The translations under genes were made by a program, and so were the position numbers. Positions 36,081 through 46,722 of a stretch of DNA of 64,000 nucleotides are shown piece by piece (position 1 is the stretch's first letter; every line of letters starts with the position of its first letter). Source of the stretch: Nocardia tengchongensis (GTDB taxonomy: Bacteria > Actinomycetota > Actinomycetes > Mycobacteriales > Mycobacteriaceae); the NCBI RefSeq assembly GCF_018362975.1, contig NZ_CP074371.1, positions 682,001 to 746,000 on the forward strand. Direction: 5' to 3'. Under the pieces are notes generated by a model that did no database searches, was not told the DNA's origin, and saw only the letters and a list, made by a program, of their open reading frames with translations.

Positions 36081-36758
36081 TTACGCGCTGACCAGGCTGT
36101 CCAGCACGGACAGGAACAGGCCGAGGCCGTCGTCGCTGGGGCCGGTGAGCGGCTCGGTGGCGTGCTCGGGGTGCGGCATCAGGCCGACGATGCGGCGGTT
36201 CGCCGAGGTGATTCCGGCGATGTCGCGCTGCGACCCGTTGGGGTTGCCGCCCGCGTAGCGGAAGACCACGCGGCCCTCGCCCTCGAGCTCGTCGAGCACC
36301 TCGGCGGACGCCTGGAAGCGGCCTTCGGCGTTCTTGACGGGGATGAGGATCTGGGCGCCGGTCTCGTAACGGCTGGTCCAGGCGGTGTCGGTCTGCTCGA
36401 CGGTCAGCCACTGGTCGCGGCAGACGAAGTGCAGGCCCTCGTTGCGGGTCAGCGCGCCCGGCAGCAGACCCGCCTCGCACAGGATCTGGAAACCGTTGCA
36501 GATGCCCAGGATCGGCATGCCCTGCTCGGCGGCCTTGATGACCTCGCCCATGACGGGGGCCATGGAGGCGATGGCGCCGGCGCGCAGGTAGTCGCCGTAG
36601 GAGAAGCCGCCGGGGACGACGACCGCGTCGACCTGCTTGAGGTCGGCATCGGCGTGCCACAGCGAAACGGGCTCGGATCCGGCCAGTTTCACCGCCCGGG
36701 CGGCGTCGACGTCGTCGAGCGTGCCGGGGAAGGTGATGACACCGATGCGGGCGCTCAC
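36081..36758 (-). CDS. purQ: Phosphoribosylformylglycinamidine synthase glutaminase subunit PurQ
   Basis: 225 aa class I glutamine amidotransferase that feeds ammonia to PurL. The oxyanion/nucleophile stretch [12 protein letters not shown] (Cys near residue 89), a [15 protein letters not shown] motif near residue 51 and the C-terminal [11 protein letters not shown] (His and Glu of the triad) are present. The GTG start overlaps the purS stop (GTGA). It lies 4.6 kb from purL, so the complex is encoded at split loci. Confidence 0.95.
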   Translation of the reverse strand: MSARIGVITFPGTLDDVDAARAVKLAGSEPVSLWHADADLKQVDAVVVPGGFSYGDYLRAGAIASMAPVMGEVIKAAEQGMPILGICNGFQILCEAGLLPGALTRNEGLHFVCRDQWLTVEQTDTAWTSRYETGAQILIPVKNAEGRFQASAEVLDELEGEGRVVFRYAGGNPNGSQRDIAGITSANRRIVGLMPHPEHATEPLTGPSDDGLGLFLSVLDSLVSA

Positions 36759-36988
36759 AGCCGGACGACCTTCCAGTCCTCGATCACGACGTTGGCCAGC
36801 AGCGATTCGGCGATCTGCTCGAGGTCGGCGTCGCTGACGTTGTCGTCGACGTCCAGTTCGAATCGCTTGCCCTGCCGCACATCCGAGATCCCGGGGTGCC
36901 CGAGACGCCCCAGCGCTCCGACAATGGCCTGTCCCTGCGGATCCAGGATCTCGGCCTTCGGCATCACCTCGACCACGACACGTGCCAC
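36755..36988 (-). CDS. purS: Phosphoribosylformylglycinamidine synthase subunit PurS
   Basis: 77 aa small subunit that bridges PurL and PurQ in Gram-positive-type FGAM synthase. The sequence [40 protein letters not shown] and [22 protein letters not shown] is typical. GTG start at 36988 with GAGGAG about 7 nt upstream. Overlaps purQ by 4 bp. Confidence 0.94.
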   Translation of the reverse strand: MARVVVEVMPKAEILDPQGQAIVGALGRLGHPGISDVRQGKRFELDVDDNVSDADLEQIAESLLANVVIEDWKVVRL

Positions 36989-37187
36989 GCGTTGCTCCTC
37001 AGCTGGTGGGGCGGCGCTCGGACATCGGTGCTGACCGAGCGGGGGTATCGCTGATCAGCGTAGTTGGCGGGGGTGGCGGGGGCCGCGCCGGGTCGTGCCG
37101 GTCGTGGCCTGCGCCACAGTCGCCCGGAGTGATCGCAACGGCCTGTGACACTTCGTGCCATCGGGGACCGGGCGCTACCGTTGTTCC

Positions 37188-37832
37188 ATGCGCATAGCCC
37201 ATTTCGGACATTCATGCATTCTGGTGGAACTGAACGGCGCGAAGATCCTATTCGATCCGGGCAATTTCTCGCACGGATTCGAGGGCATCACCGGATTGGA
37301 CGCGATCGCGGTGACGCATCAGCACCCCGATCACATCGACTCCAACCGGATCGGGGCGCTGATCGAGGCGAATCCGCAGGCCCGGCTGCTGTCGGACCCG
37401 CAAACCGCGCTGCAGCGGGGTGAGCCCTGGGAGGCGGTGCACGCCGGAAATGTACTGAAAGTCGGTGACGTCCAAATAACCGGTGGCGGCGGCCGGCACG
37501 CGGTCATCCATCCCGAGATCCCGGTAATAGACAACACTGTCTTCCAACTCGGCAGCCCGGAAGAACCGGCCCAGTTCGTCCATCCCGGTGATTCACTGTG
37601 GGTTCCGCCGACACCGGTCGGGGTTCTCGCCATTCCCGCGGTCGCACCGTGGATGCGCATCAGTGAGGCCGTCGATTACCTGCGGGCGGTAAATCCCCGC
37701 ACCGCCTTCCCCATCCACTACGGGATCATCGAACCGGCGGCACAGGGCATCTATTTCGGTCGTCTGAACGAAATGGGTCCGGCCAATACCGAATTCCGGG
37801 TCGTGGAACCCGAGGATCACGCGGAATTCTGA
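37188..37832 (+). CDS. Metallo-beta-lactamase-fold metal-dependent hydrolase (UlaG-like)
   Basis: 214 aa. MBL-fold motifs: HFGHSCILVEL at residues 4-14, the metal site THQHPDHID (HxHxDH) near residue 45, and HPGDSLWVPPTPVGVLAIP near residue 128, with FPIHYG near residue 180. The family includes UlaG-type lactonases and RNA-processing-like hydrolases; substrate here unknown. A TACCGT box (37176-37181) ends six bases before the ATG, indicating a leaderless transcript. Divergent from purS, as Rv0786c is in M. tuberculosis (from memory). Confidence 0.85.
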   Translation: MRIAHFGHSCILVELNGAKILFDPGNFSHGFEGITGLDAIAVTHQHPDHIDSNRIGALIEANPQARLLSDPQTALQRGEPWEAVHAGNVLKVGDVQITGGGGRHAVIHPEIPVIDNTVFQLGSPEEPAQFVHPGDSLWVPPTPVGVLAIPAVAPWMRISEAVDYLRAVNPRTAFPIHYGIIEPAAQGIYFGRLNEMGPANTEFRVVEPEDHAEF

Positions 37833-38059
37833 TTCCGCGCCGCCGGGCAGGAGCGGCCACCGCCCGACGGCGCGAGCTGTGGAAACTACTGTGGCGGAGG
37901 TGGATTCGTGGTGAGGAACATGACCGCGGTGCTGCCGTGCTGCATGCTGGCTCCCTCGCGTCGACGAACCTTCCCTTCCATGACCGAAATGACTGGTTCA
38001 GTCTTCACCGGTTCCGGCCCGCGCACGGCAGAACGCGAAAAAAACATCTCCGACCTGCC

Positions 38060-39442
38060 CTAACGGTAAGACGCCAGGAACAGCGCCTCGGCGAGAGCCA
38101 TGTTCTCGATCTCCGTCGGATCGACGCTCTCGTTGGGCGCGTGGATCAGGCACTTGGGCTCCTCGACCCCCATGAGCATGATCTCCGCCCCCGGATAGGT
38201 GTCGGCGAAGACATTGCACAGCGGAATCGAGCCGCCCTGCCCCTCGGTGGTCGCGGGCCGCCCGTACGCGGCCTCCAGCGCCGCGGACATGGCCTGCCGC
38301 GCCGGGCCGTCGGTGCTGCCCACGAACGGCGAGCCGGTGGCCTCGGTCTCCACGGTGACCTTCGCGTGCCACGGCGCATGCGACTTCAGGTGGGCGGTGA
38401 GCGCTTTCAGCGCCTCGTCCGGCTTGGTGCCCGGCGGGATCCGCAGGTTGAGTCGCGCCCGTGTCTTGGGCTGGATGGCCGCCGAGGAACCGACCACGGC
38501 CGGCACGTCCATGCCGAGCACGGTCAAAGCCGGTCGCGCCCACAGCATGTCGGCCACCTTGCCACCGCCCACCAGGTCGACGCCGTCGAGAACGCCCGCG
38601 TCGGACCGGAATTGGTCCACCGGGTACTCGTGGCCCTCCCACACCTGATCGTTGCGCAGGCCGTCGACGGTGGTGTTGCCGTCCGCGTCGCGCAGCGTGC
38701 CCAGCAGGTGGATCATGGCCGCGAGCGCGTCGGGGACCGGGCCGCCGAACATGCCGGAATGCATGGGGCCGGACAGGGTTTCGACGGTGACGATCACGTT
38801 CACGTTGCCGCGCAGGGTCTGGGTGAAGGTGGGGACGCCGACCGCGAAATTGCCGCAGTCGGCGATCAGCAGGGTGTCGGCGCGCAGCAGCTCGACATTG
38901 CCGGGCACGAATTCCTCCAGGCCGCCGGTGCCCTGCTCCTCGGAGCCCTCCGAGACCAGCACCAGCCCGACCGGGAAGTCGTCGCCGTACACCTTGCGCA
39001 GCGCCCGCAGCGCGGTCAGGTGCATGACGATATTGCCCTTGCAGTCGGCCGCGCCGCGGCCGTACCAGCGGCCGTTCTTCTCGGTCAGCTGCCAGACCGG
39101 GGTCTGCCAGGCGGCGTCGTCGAGCGGCGGCTGCACGTCGTAGTGGCAGTACAGCATGATGGTGGGCGCACCGGCCGGGGTCTTGCTGCGGGCCACCACG
39201 GCCTTGCTGCCGTCCGGGGTCTTGTGCAGGCCTACATCGGTGAGGCCTTCGGCCTGGAAGGCGTCGGCCACCCACCGCGCGGTCTTCTCGCATTCCTCGA
39301 TCGGGAACTGCCGGGCGTCGTACACCGACTTGAACGAGACGAGCTGGGCGAGATCGCTTTTCGCCCGCGGCATCAGTTCTTTCACGGCCGCGCGTAAGGC
39401 GACGGTGGTCGAATCGTCCTCGGTTTCAACGGTACTGGTCAT
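38060..39442 (-). CDS. M20/M25/M40 family dipeptidase
   Basis: 460 aa zinc-dependent dipeptidase. Motifs in order: LYCHYDVQPP near residue 92 (first His), GRGAADCKGNIV near residue 120 (bridging Asp), SEGSEEQGTGG near residue 152 (catalytic Glu) and IADCGNFAVG. A dimerisation/lid domain lies in the middle. Start placed at 39442 (MTSTVETEDDST), where GGAGG is well spaced; the in-frame extension to 39490 has no domain content. It follows the broken permease region on the same strand. Confidence 0.9.
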   Translation of the reverse strand: MTSTVETEDDSTTVALRAAVKELMPRAKSDLAQLVSFKSVYDARQFPIEECEKTARWVADAFQAEGLTDVGLHKTPDGSKAVVARSKTPAGAPTIMLYCHYDVQPPLDDAAWQTPVWQLTEKNGRWYGRGAADCKGNIVMHLTALRALRKVYGDDFPVGLVLVSEGSEEQGTGGLEEFVPGNVELLRADTLLIADCGNFAVGVPTFTQTLRGNVNVIVTVETLSGPMHSGMFGGPVPDALAAMIHLLGTLRDADGNTTVDGLRNDQVWEGHEYPVDQFRSDAGVLDGVDLVGGGKVADMLWARPALTVLGMDVPAVVGSSAAIQPKTRARLNLRIPPGTKPDEALKALTAHLKSHAPWHAKVTVETEATGSPFVGSTDGPARQAMSAALEAAYGRPATTEGQGGSIPLCNVFADTYPGAEIMLMGVEEPKCLIHAPNESVDPTEIENMALAEALFLASYR

Positions 39443-39458
39443 GGGCGTCCTCCCGGGG

Positions 39459-39785
39459 TCAGTTGTGGTCGTCGGGGTCGACCGTGTCACCAGTCTTCAG
39501 GTCGCCGACGTTCTTCAGGTAGGAAGCGAGCTCATCGGGGCAATAGGTGGCGATGGCCAGCGCGGTCGCCTTCAGCACGTCGTCGTCGGCGATGACCGGC
39601 CGACTACCGGGCCCGGTCGCGCCGTTGCTGATCGACGCCCGGTAGCGGGCCTTGATCAACGGTGACGACGGGTCCTGGCACACCAGTCCGCCGTCGGCGC
39701 CGAGCGAATCGGCGATGGTCGTCGGGTCCGGGGCGGCCAGCCCGGCGGCCTCCAGCCGCGAACTCAGTTCGCGGGCTTTGGATGC
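39459..39785 (-). pseudogene. C-terminal fragment of an unidentified (probably secreted) protein, fused behind the truncated permease
   Basis: In the second minus-strand frame a coding-like stretch runs from about 39785 (SKARELSSRLEAAGLAAPDP ...) to a stop at 39459 (... YLKNVGDLKTGDTVDPDDHN). It has two Cys (LVCQDPSS and ATYCPDEL) and looks like a mature exported domain, vaguely similar to small DUF732-type proteins. It has no start or signal peptide of its own: upstream codons in this frame read into permease DNA. It therefore looks like the 3' part of a different gene brought in by a deletion or a misassembly. Confidence 0.45.
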
Positions 39786-40683
39786 CGCCCAGCGCCGCGG
39801 CCACCAGCATGACGCCCAGGATCGGGGTCAGGAAACCAATATCGAAGTGGTTGAAGAACCCGTCGAAGGCCTGCATGACGCCGGCGGTGAGGCTCAGGTT
39901 CTTCGACGGCACCACCCAGCTGATCACCACGGCGGGCACGATGAAGATGGTCAGCACCAGTCCGACGGCCATGGCCATCGCCTTCGGATACTCCTTGCCC
40001 GGATCCTGCAGCGAGGACACGTGCACGGCGTTCATCTCCATGCCCGCGTAGGACAGGAAGTTGTTGACGATCAGCACCAGGCTGGCCAGACCGGTCCAGG
40101 CCGGGAGCAGATGCTGGGAGTCCATCGGCGCGGCGGAGGCATTACCTTGCCCCAGGAACACGAAGCCGAGCACCACCAGCAGTGCGCCCGGAATCAAGGT
40201 GCCGATGATCAGGCCCATACTCGACAGTCCCGCAACGGTTTTGGTGCCCTGCGAGGACACGAACACCGCGACCCAGTAGATGGTGATGATGACTATCGCC
40301 ACGTACAGGCCGTTGGACGCCAGCGACGGATTGATGATGTACGCGAAAGTGCTTGCCACATAGGCCAACAGGCTCGGGTAGTAGAAGATCGTCATGGCGA
40401 ACTGGCACCACACGGCCAGAAATCCCAGCGGTTGCGATAGCCCCTCCCCCACCCATTTGTAGACGCCGCCGGTCCAGCCCGAGGCCAGTTCCGCGGCCAC
40501 GAACGCGGTCGGCAGCAGGAACAGCAGCGCGGGCAGCAGGTAGAGGAACACGCAGGCCAGGCCGTAGACCGCCATGGTCGGCGCGGCGCGCAGGCTGGCC
40601 ACCGAACTGGTCGTCATGAGCGCCAGCGTCACCCAGGACATATATTTGGTGGCCGTGGCCCCCTTGGTCACCGTGCCGGTCAT
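39604..40683 (-). pseudogene. Truncated APC-family amino acid permease (GadC-like glutamate/GABA antiporter)
   Basis: The first ~331 codons encode an APC permease with about eight membrane helices (TGTVTKGATATKYMSWVTLAL ..., AELASGWTGGVYKWVGEGL, FLTPILGVMLVAAALGG). Family members have 12 helices and about 480-510 aa. After ALGG (near 39785) the frame runs into a charged, Arg/Gly-rich tail to 39604, while the second frame carries an unrelated C-terminal fragment. The missing C-terminal third cannot be explained by one base. Divergent, next to glutamate decarboxylase, it was probably a glutamate/GABA antiporter. Confidence 0.7.
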
Positions 40684-40856
40684 CGCTGGTCCTCTCCAGA
40701 CAGAACACCGAACCCGTTCCCCGCCACAAAGCTGAATAGTAACCGTTCAGCAACTATCTCTCGATTACGAAACGGTAGCTTGCAGAACCAGTTTCGATGA
40801 GGCGGTCTGGCTACCATCGATGTGGCAAACTTCGGCACGCGCGAGATCGGAGCCTC

Positions 40857-42332
40857 ATGACCGGCATTCTGGAACCCGACGACGTCTTCGCGATGCCCGG
40901 CATCAAGCACGCCGCGCCGAAACGGGGCTTCCCCGAACACGAGATCTTCCCGCAGGTCGCCTACCAGATCGTGCACGACGAACTGCTGCTCGACGGCGTC
41001 GCCCGGATGAACCTGGCCACCTTCTGCACCACCTGGGTCGACGACCAGGCGCGGCGGCTGATGAACGAATGCCTCGACAAGAACATCGTCGACAAGGACG
41101 AGTACCCGCAGACCGCCGAACTCGAGCAGCGCTGCGTGCACATGCTCGCCGATCTGTGGAACTCCCCCGACGCGATGGGCACCCTCGGCACCTCCACCAC
41201 CGGTTCCAGCGAGGCCGCCATGCTGGGCGGGCTGGCCGCGAAGTTCCGCTGGCGCAAGCGGGGCGGCACCGGCATCCCCAACTTCGTGTGCGGCCCGGTG
41301 CAGGTCTGCTGGGAGAAGTTCGCCCGCTACTTCGACGTGGAGATCCGTCAGATCCCGCTGCGCGGCGACCGCTACACCATGAACCCGGATGACATCGCCG
41401 CCCACTGCGACGAGAACACCATCATGGTGGTGCCCACCTTCGGTCAGACCTTCACCGGCCTGTTCGAGGACGTCGAGGGCATCAGCAAGGCGCTCGACGA
41501 ACTCCAGGCCACGACGGGACTCGACATTCCCATCCACGTCGACGCGGCCAGCGGCGGCTTCCTCGCGCCCTTCTGCGCACCCGAGATCTGCTGGGATTTC
41601 CGGCTGCCCCGGGTCAAGTCGATCAACGCCTCCGGCCACAAGACCGGTCTCGCCCCGCTGGGCGCGGGCTGGGCCATCTGGCGCACCGCCGAGGACCTGC
41701 CCGAGGAACTCATCTTCAATGTCGACTACCTCGGCGGCAATATGCCCACCTTCAACCTGAACTTCTCCCGGCCCGGCGGGCAGGCCATCACCCAGTACTA
41801 CGACTTCATCCGGCTCGGGCGGGTCGGGTATCGCAATGTGCAGAACGCCATCTACACCGCCGGACAGCATCTGGCCAAGGGGCTCACCGAGTCCGGACCG
41901 TTCGAACTCATCCACGATTCCGATCCGAAGCACGGCATCACCGCCGTCTCCTGGAAGGTATACGGCAAGTCCAAGCTCAACCTGTACGACCTGTCCGACC
42001 GGCTGCGCACCCGGGGCTGGCTGATCGCGGCCTATCCGCTGCCCGCCGACCGCGAGGACGTGACCATCATGCGGGCCGTGCTGCGGCACGGCTTCACCCA
42101 TGACATGGCCGACCTGCTGATCGCCGACCTGAACCGCAGCATGAAGGTGCTCGACAAGCACCCGCTGAAGACCTCGCTGACCCGCGAGGACGCGGGCGGA
42201 TTCACCCACAACGCGAACGCGCTGGTGTCGACCGCGGACCTCCAGGCGAAGGTGAAGGCCCAGCTCGACGGACACGCCAAGAGCAGCAGTAAGAAGGCCA
42301 AACCCGCCAAATCCAAGTCGGGCAAAAAGTAA
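40857..42332 (+). CDS. gadB: Glutamate decarboxylase
   Basis: 491 aa PLP enzyme (group II decarboxylase) converting glutamate to GABA with proton consumption. Features include PEHEIFPQVAYQIVHDELLLDG at the N-terminus, SSEAAMLGGLAAKFRWRKR, HVDAASGGFLAPF and the PLP lysine in INASGHKTGLAPLG near residue 266. The C-terminal tail is lysine-rich (SSKKAKPAKSKSGKK). Start ATG 40857 with GGAG about 7 nt upstream. Paired divergently with a permease, it would form a GadBC acid-resistance system if the permease were intact. A terminator follows. Confidence 0.93.
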   Translation: MTGILEPDDVFAMPGIKHAAPKRGFPEHEIFPQVAYQIVHDELLLDGVARMNLATFCTTWVDDQARRLMNECLDKNIVDKDEYPQTAELEQRCVHMLADLWNSPDAMGTLGTSTTGSSEAAMLGGLAAKFRWRKRGGTGIPNFVCGPVQVCWEKFARYFDVEIRQIPLRGDRYTMNPDDIAAHCDENTIMVVPTFGQTFTGLFEDVEGISKALDELQATTGLDIPIHVDAASGGFLAPFCAPEICWDFRLPRVKSINASGHKTGLAPLGAGWAIWRTAEDLPEELIFNVDYLGGNMPTFNLNFSRPGGQAITQYYDFIRLGRVGYRNVQNAIYTAGQHLAKGLTESGPFELIHDSDPKHGITAVSWKVYGKSKLNLYDLSDRLRTRGWLIAAYPLPADREDVTIMRAVLRHGFTHDMADLLIADLNRSMKVLDKHPLKTSLTREDAGGFTHNANALVSTADLQAKVKAQLDGHAKSSSKKAKPAKSKSGKK

Positions 42333-42333
42333 C

Positions 42334-42356
42334 GGCGGCGGGAATCTCCCGCCGCC
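42334..42356. terminator. Bidirectional terminator between gadB and the oligopeptidase gene
   Basis: GGCGGCGGGA (42334-42343) pairs with TCCCGCCGCC (42347-42356) around a 3-nt loop, immediately after the gadB stop and just beyond the stop of the convergent gene. Confidence 0.82.
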
Positions 42357-42359
42357 GCT

Positions 42360-44528
<2,169 letters not shown>

Positions 44529-44562
44529 GGCACCAACTTAGTGGTGCACCCTGAGCTGGGGG

Positions 44563-44775
44563 TCAACGGGCGCGGCGGCGCCGCGGCAGAGCGGTCATGC
44601 GCTGCTCGTAGAGGAAGAAGACGGCTGCCTTCCGGCGCGCGCACTGATCGGTCGGGCAACTGCGGTGGATCAGCAGAATGCTGTGGGCCAGATCCTCCGT
44701 GAAGCGCTCGGGAACCATCGCGCAGCTGTCGGAGACCGGGGCGGCGCGTTGCGGGGACCATGGCGTGCGCACCAC
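44563..44775 (-). CDS. Small hypothetical protein with paired cysteines
   Basis: 70 aa. GTG start at 44775 (or 44772) directly behind AAGGAGG. The core ERFTEDLAHSILLIHRSCPTDQCARRKAAVFFLYEQ has two Cys spaced by four residues, and the C-terminus is arginine-rich. Similar short proteins occur in actinobacteria, but I cannot name a family. It is upstream of ptrB on the same strand, 34 bp apart, so may be co-transcribed. Support comes from the ribosome-binding site and lack of a competing gene. Confidence 0.6.
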   Translation of the reverse strand: MVRTPWSPQRAAPVSDSCAMVPERFTEDLAHSILLIHRSCPTDQCARRKAAVFFLYEQRMTALPRRRRAR

Positions 44776-44835
44776 GTACCTCCTTCCACTGACAGAAGAT
44801 GGAATATCCGATCCGAAGCCCTCACAAACACTGGC

Positions 44836-45114
44836 ATGATGGGTGCGATCTACATCACCGACCAGTACCGCTGGTTATGCGCGCAGGGGAGGCCGACAGT
44901 GGAAGCGAAGAACCGCGTAATCGAAGCCGACGTGGTGTGGCGACGGGGCGACGATCGCGAAGACGGCGTCGAAATCGCCTTTCTGGCCAGCGGCAACATC
45001 GCGCTACGGGATTCCCGCACTCCGGACGGCCCGGTCCTGATCTTCACTCCCGGCGAGTGGGAGGCCTTCGTCGCCGGCGCCAAGGACGGCGAATTCAACC
45101 GTCCCGGAGTCTGA
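44836..45114 (+). CDS. DUF397-like small protein
   Basis: About 92 aa. The C-terminal half (EIAFLASGNIALRDSRTPDGPVLIFTPGEWEAFVAGAKDGEF) closely matches the DUF397 pattern. In actinomycetes DUF397 proteins usually sit beside an XRE/Scr1-type regulator (BldB/WhiJ-like systems); no such regulator is adjacent here. Start uncertain: ATG 44836 or 44839, or the GTG 45 bp further down (VEAKNRVIEADVVW). It converges with the esterase gene. Confidence 0.7.
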   Translation: MMGAIYITDQYRWLCAQGRPTVEAKNRVIEADVVWRRGDDREDGVEIAFLASGNIALRDSRTPDGPVLIFTPGEWEAFVAGAKDGEFNRPGV

Positions 45115-45115
45115 T

Positions 45116-46075
45116 TCAGGCCCCTATCGCCCCGCCGATGGTGGGCCAGGACGAATGCAACGTGTCCTGCCAGTACGACCAAGAATGCGTGCCCACCGGC
45201 GAATGCTCCACTCGCGCCGGAATATTGAGCGACCGCAGCCGCTGCTCGAACGCGGTGACGCAGGCGTCCACCCCGAATTCGATGGGACCGCCGAAGAAGA
45301 TGTTCTCCGGCAGCTGCGGTTTGATCTCCAGCTCGTGCGGACCGGGCAGGCCGGTGCCGGTGGACAGGAACAGGGTCTTGCCGCGCAATGCCTCGGTCAG
45401 TACCGCCGGATTGTGTTCCGTCCACGCCGGACCGCCCGGCGCGCCCCACATGTTCAGCGGATTGCCACCACGATTCGCGACCGAGAACATCATCGCGCCC
45501 TCGGCGATGGTGGTGTCCGGGCAGGCGCTGTAACCCGCCACCGCCAGGTACATCTCCGGATGCCGCACCGCGAGCACGAACGCCGCGATGCCGCCCATCG
45601 ACAGACCGCCGATGGCATTCACGCCGTTACCGGAGAAATAGTCGTCGATGATGGGCGGAAGTTCCTGCGTCAGAAAGGTTTCCCACTTGTAGCGGCCGAA
45701 GCGCGGATCGTCGGACACCCAGTCGGTGTAGTAGCTGGCCTGGCCGCCCATGGGCAGCACCACGTTGACGTTCTTGCCCTGGAAGAAGGGTTCCGCGTCG
45801 GTGGCATTGGTCCAGGCGCTCTGGACCGCGCCCGGGTCGAGGCCGTCGAGCAGGTAGTAGGTGGGGCGGTCGCCGCCGGCGGCGGGATGCAGTACCTGCA
45901 CCTGGATGGTGCGGCCCATGGCCGCGGAGTCGATGAACAGGGCCGAGCGGGTGGCGCTCAGTTCGTCGACCCGGACCACCTGGGCCGCGCCGGCGATCGC
46001 CGGTGGCGCGGCCACCGGATGCAGCAAACATGCAGCAATCGCCAGAACGGCGGCGGCAACGGCTCCCTTGCGCAT
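45116..46075 (-). CDS. Secreted esterase, antigen-85/mycolyltransferase-like
   Basis: 319 aa. A Sec signal peptide (MRKGAVAAAVLAIAACLLHP ... AIAGA) precedes an esterase D / Ag85 fold: PTYYLLDGLDP, NVVLPMGGQASYYTDW, the nucleophile elbow IGGLSMGGIAAF near residue 157 and a C-terminal His in SPVGTHSWSYW. Antigen 85 proteins move mycolates onto trehalose or arabinogalactan outside the membrane, consistent with a mycolic-acid organism. Start set at 46075 with GGAGG upstream. Closest family by sequence pattern is Ag85-like; exact acceptor unknown. Confidence 0.87.
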   Translation of the reverse strand: MRKGAVAAAVLAIAACLLHPVAAPPAIAGAAQVVRVDELSATRSALFIDSAAMGRTIQVQVLHPAAGGDRPTYYLLDGLDPGAVQSAWTNATDAEPFFQGKNVNVVLPMGGQASYYTDWVSDDPRFGRYKWETFLTQELPPIIDDYFSGNGVNAIGGLSMGGIAAFVLAVRHPEMYLAVAGYSACPDTTIAEGAMMFSVANRGGNPLNMWGAPGGPAWTEHNPAVLTEALRGKTLFLSTGTGLPGPHELEIKPQLPENIFFGGPIEFGVDACVTAFEQRLRSLNIPARVEHSPVGTHSWSYWQDTLHSSWPTIGGAIGA

Positions 46076-46204
46076 GTCCCCACCTCCATCAGCCCACCAC
46101 AATCACGTTCCAACGTAACTCGAGCGACTCGCGGGATGTCGAGGAACGCAATTTTGGCGTGTCCTTGGCAAACCAGACGGTTCAGATATGCTAATGCACT
46201 TCCG

Positions 46205-46642
46205 CTATGAAACGGTGCCGATTCGAGTTAGCGCACCCTTGATAGATCCCGCCAGATAATCCAGGTCGGCCCGCGCCGGAGTGGTCGGCCGCGCCCGCAA
46301 CCCGAACCCGTCCCCCGGAGTGCGCGGGATCACGTGCAAATGCACATGGAACACCTCCTGCCCCGCCGTCACCCCGTCGGCCAGGAAGAAATTCACCCCG
46401 TCACACCCCACCTCCGAGGCCCGCAGCCCCGCCGCGATCCGCTGCCCCACCTGAAAGAGCTTGCCGCCCATCGCCGGATCCAGCTCCGCCAGACTCCGCG
46501 CCGGAACCTTCGGAATCACCAGCACATGCCCGGGCGTCACCGGCCGAATATCCATGAACGCCAAGACATCCTCGTCCTCGTACACCTTCGAGGACGGGGC
46601 CCGGCCGGCGACGATGTCGGAGAAGATCGTGTAAGGATTCAT
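46205..46642 (-). CDS. HIT family nucleotide hydrolase/transferase
   Basis: 145 aa HIT protein: NPYTIFSDIVAGRAPSSKVYEDEDVLAFMD at the N-terminus and the catalytic triad HVHLHVIPR near residue 102. HIT enzymes hydrolyse dinucleoside polyphosphates or AMP conjugates in the cytoplasm. The window has a second, diverged HIT protein at 52938-53363. It lies downstream of purB on the same strand but past a terminator. Confidence 0.9.
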   Translation of the reverse strand: MNPYTIFSDIVAGRAPSSKVYEDEDVLAFMDIRPVTPGHVLVIPKVPARSLAELDPAMGGKLFQVGQRIAAGLRASEVGCDGVNFFLADGVTAGQEVFHVHLHVIPRTPGDGFGLRARPTTPARADLDYLAGSIKGALTRIGTVS

Positions 46643-46673
46643 GCCCGCAGCTTAGGGCCACCGACGAAATCGC

Positions 46674-46698
46674 CCCCGGCTCCGTTCAGGAGCCGGGG
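46674..46698 (-). terminator. Terminator after purB
   Basis: CCCCGGCTCC (46674-46683) pairs with GGAGCCGGGG (46689-46698) around GTTCA, 25 nt beyond the purB stop. T-tract is weak. Confidence 0.72.
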
Positions 46699-46722
46699 CG
46701 AGATTCGAGAGTCGTTGTATCC

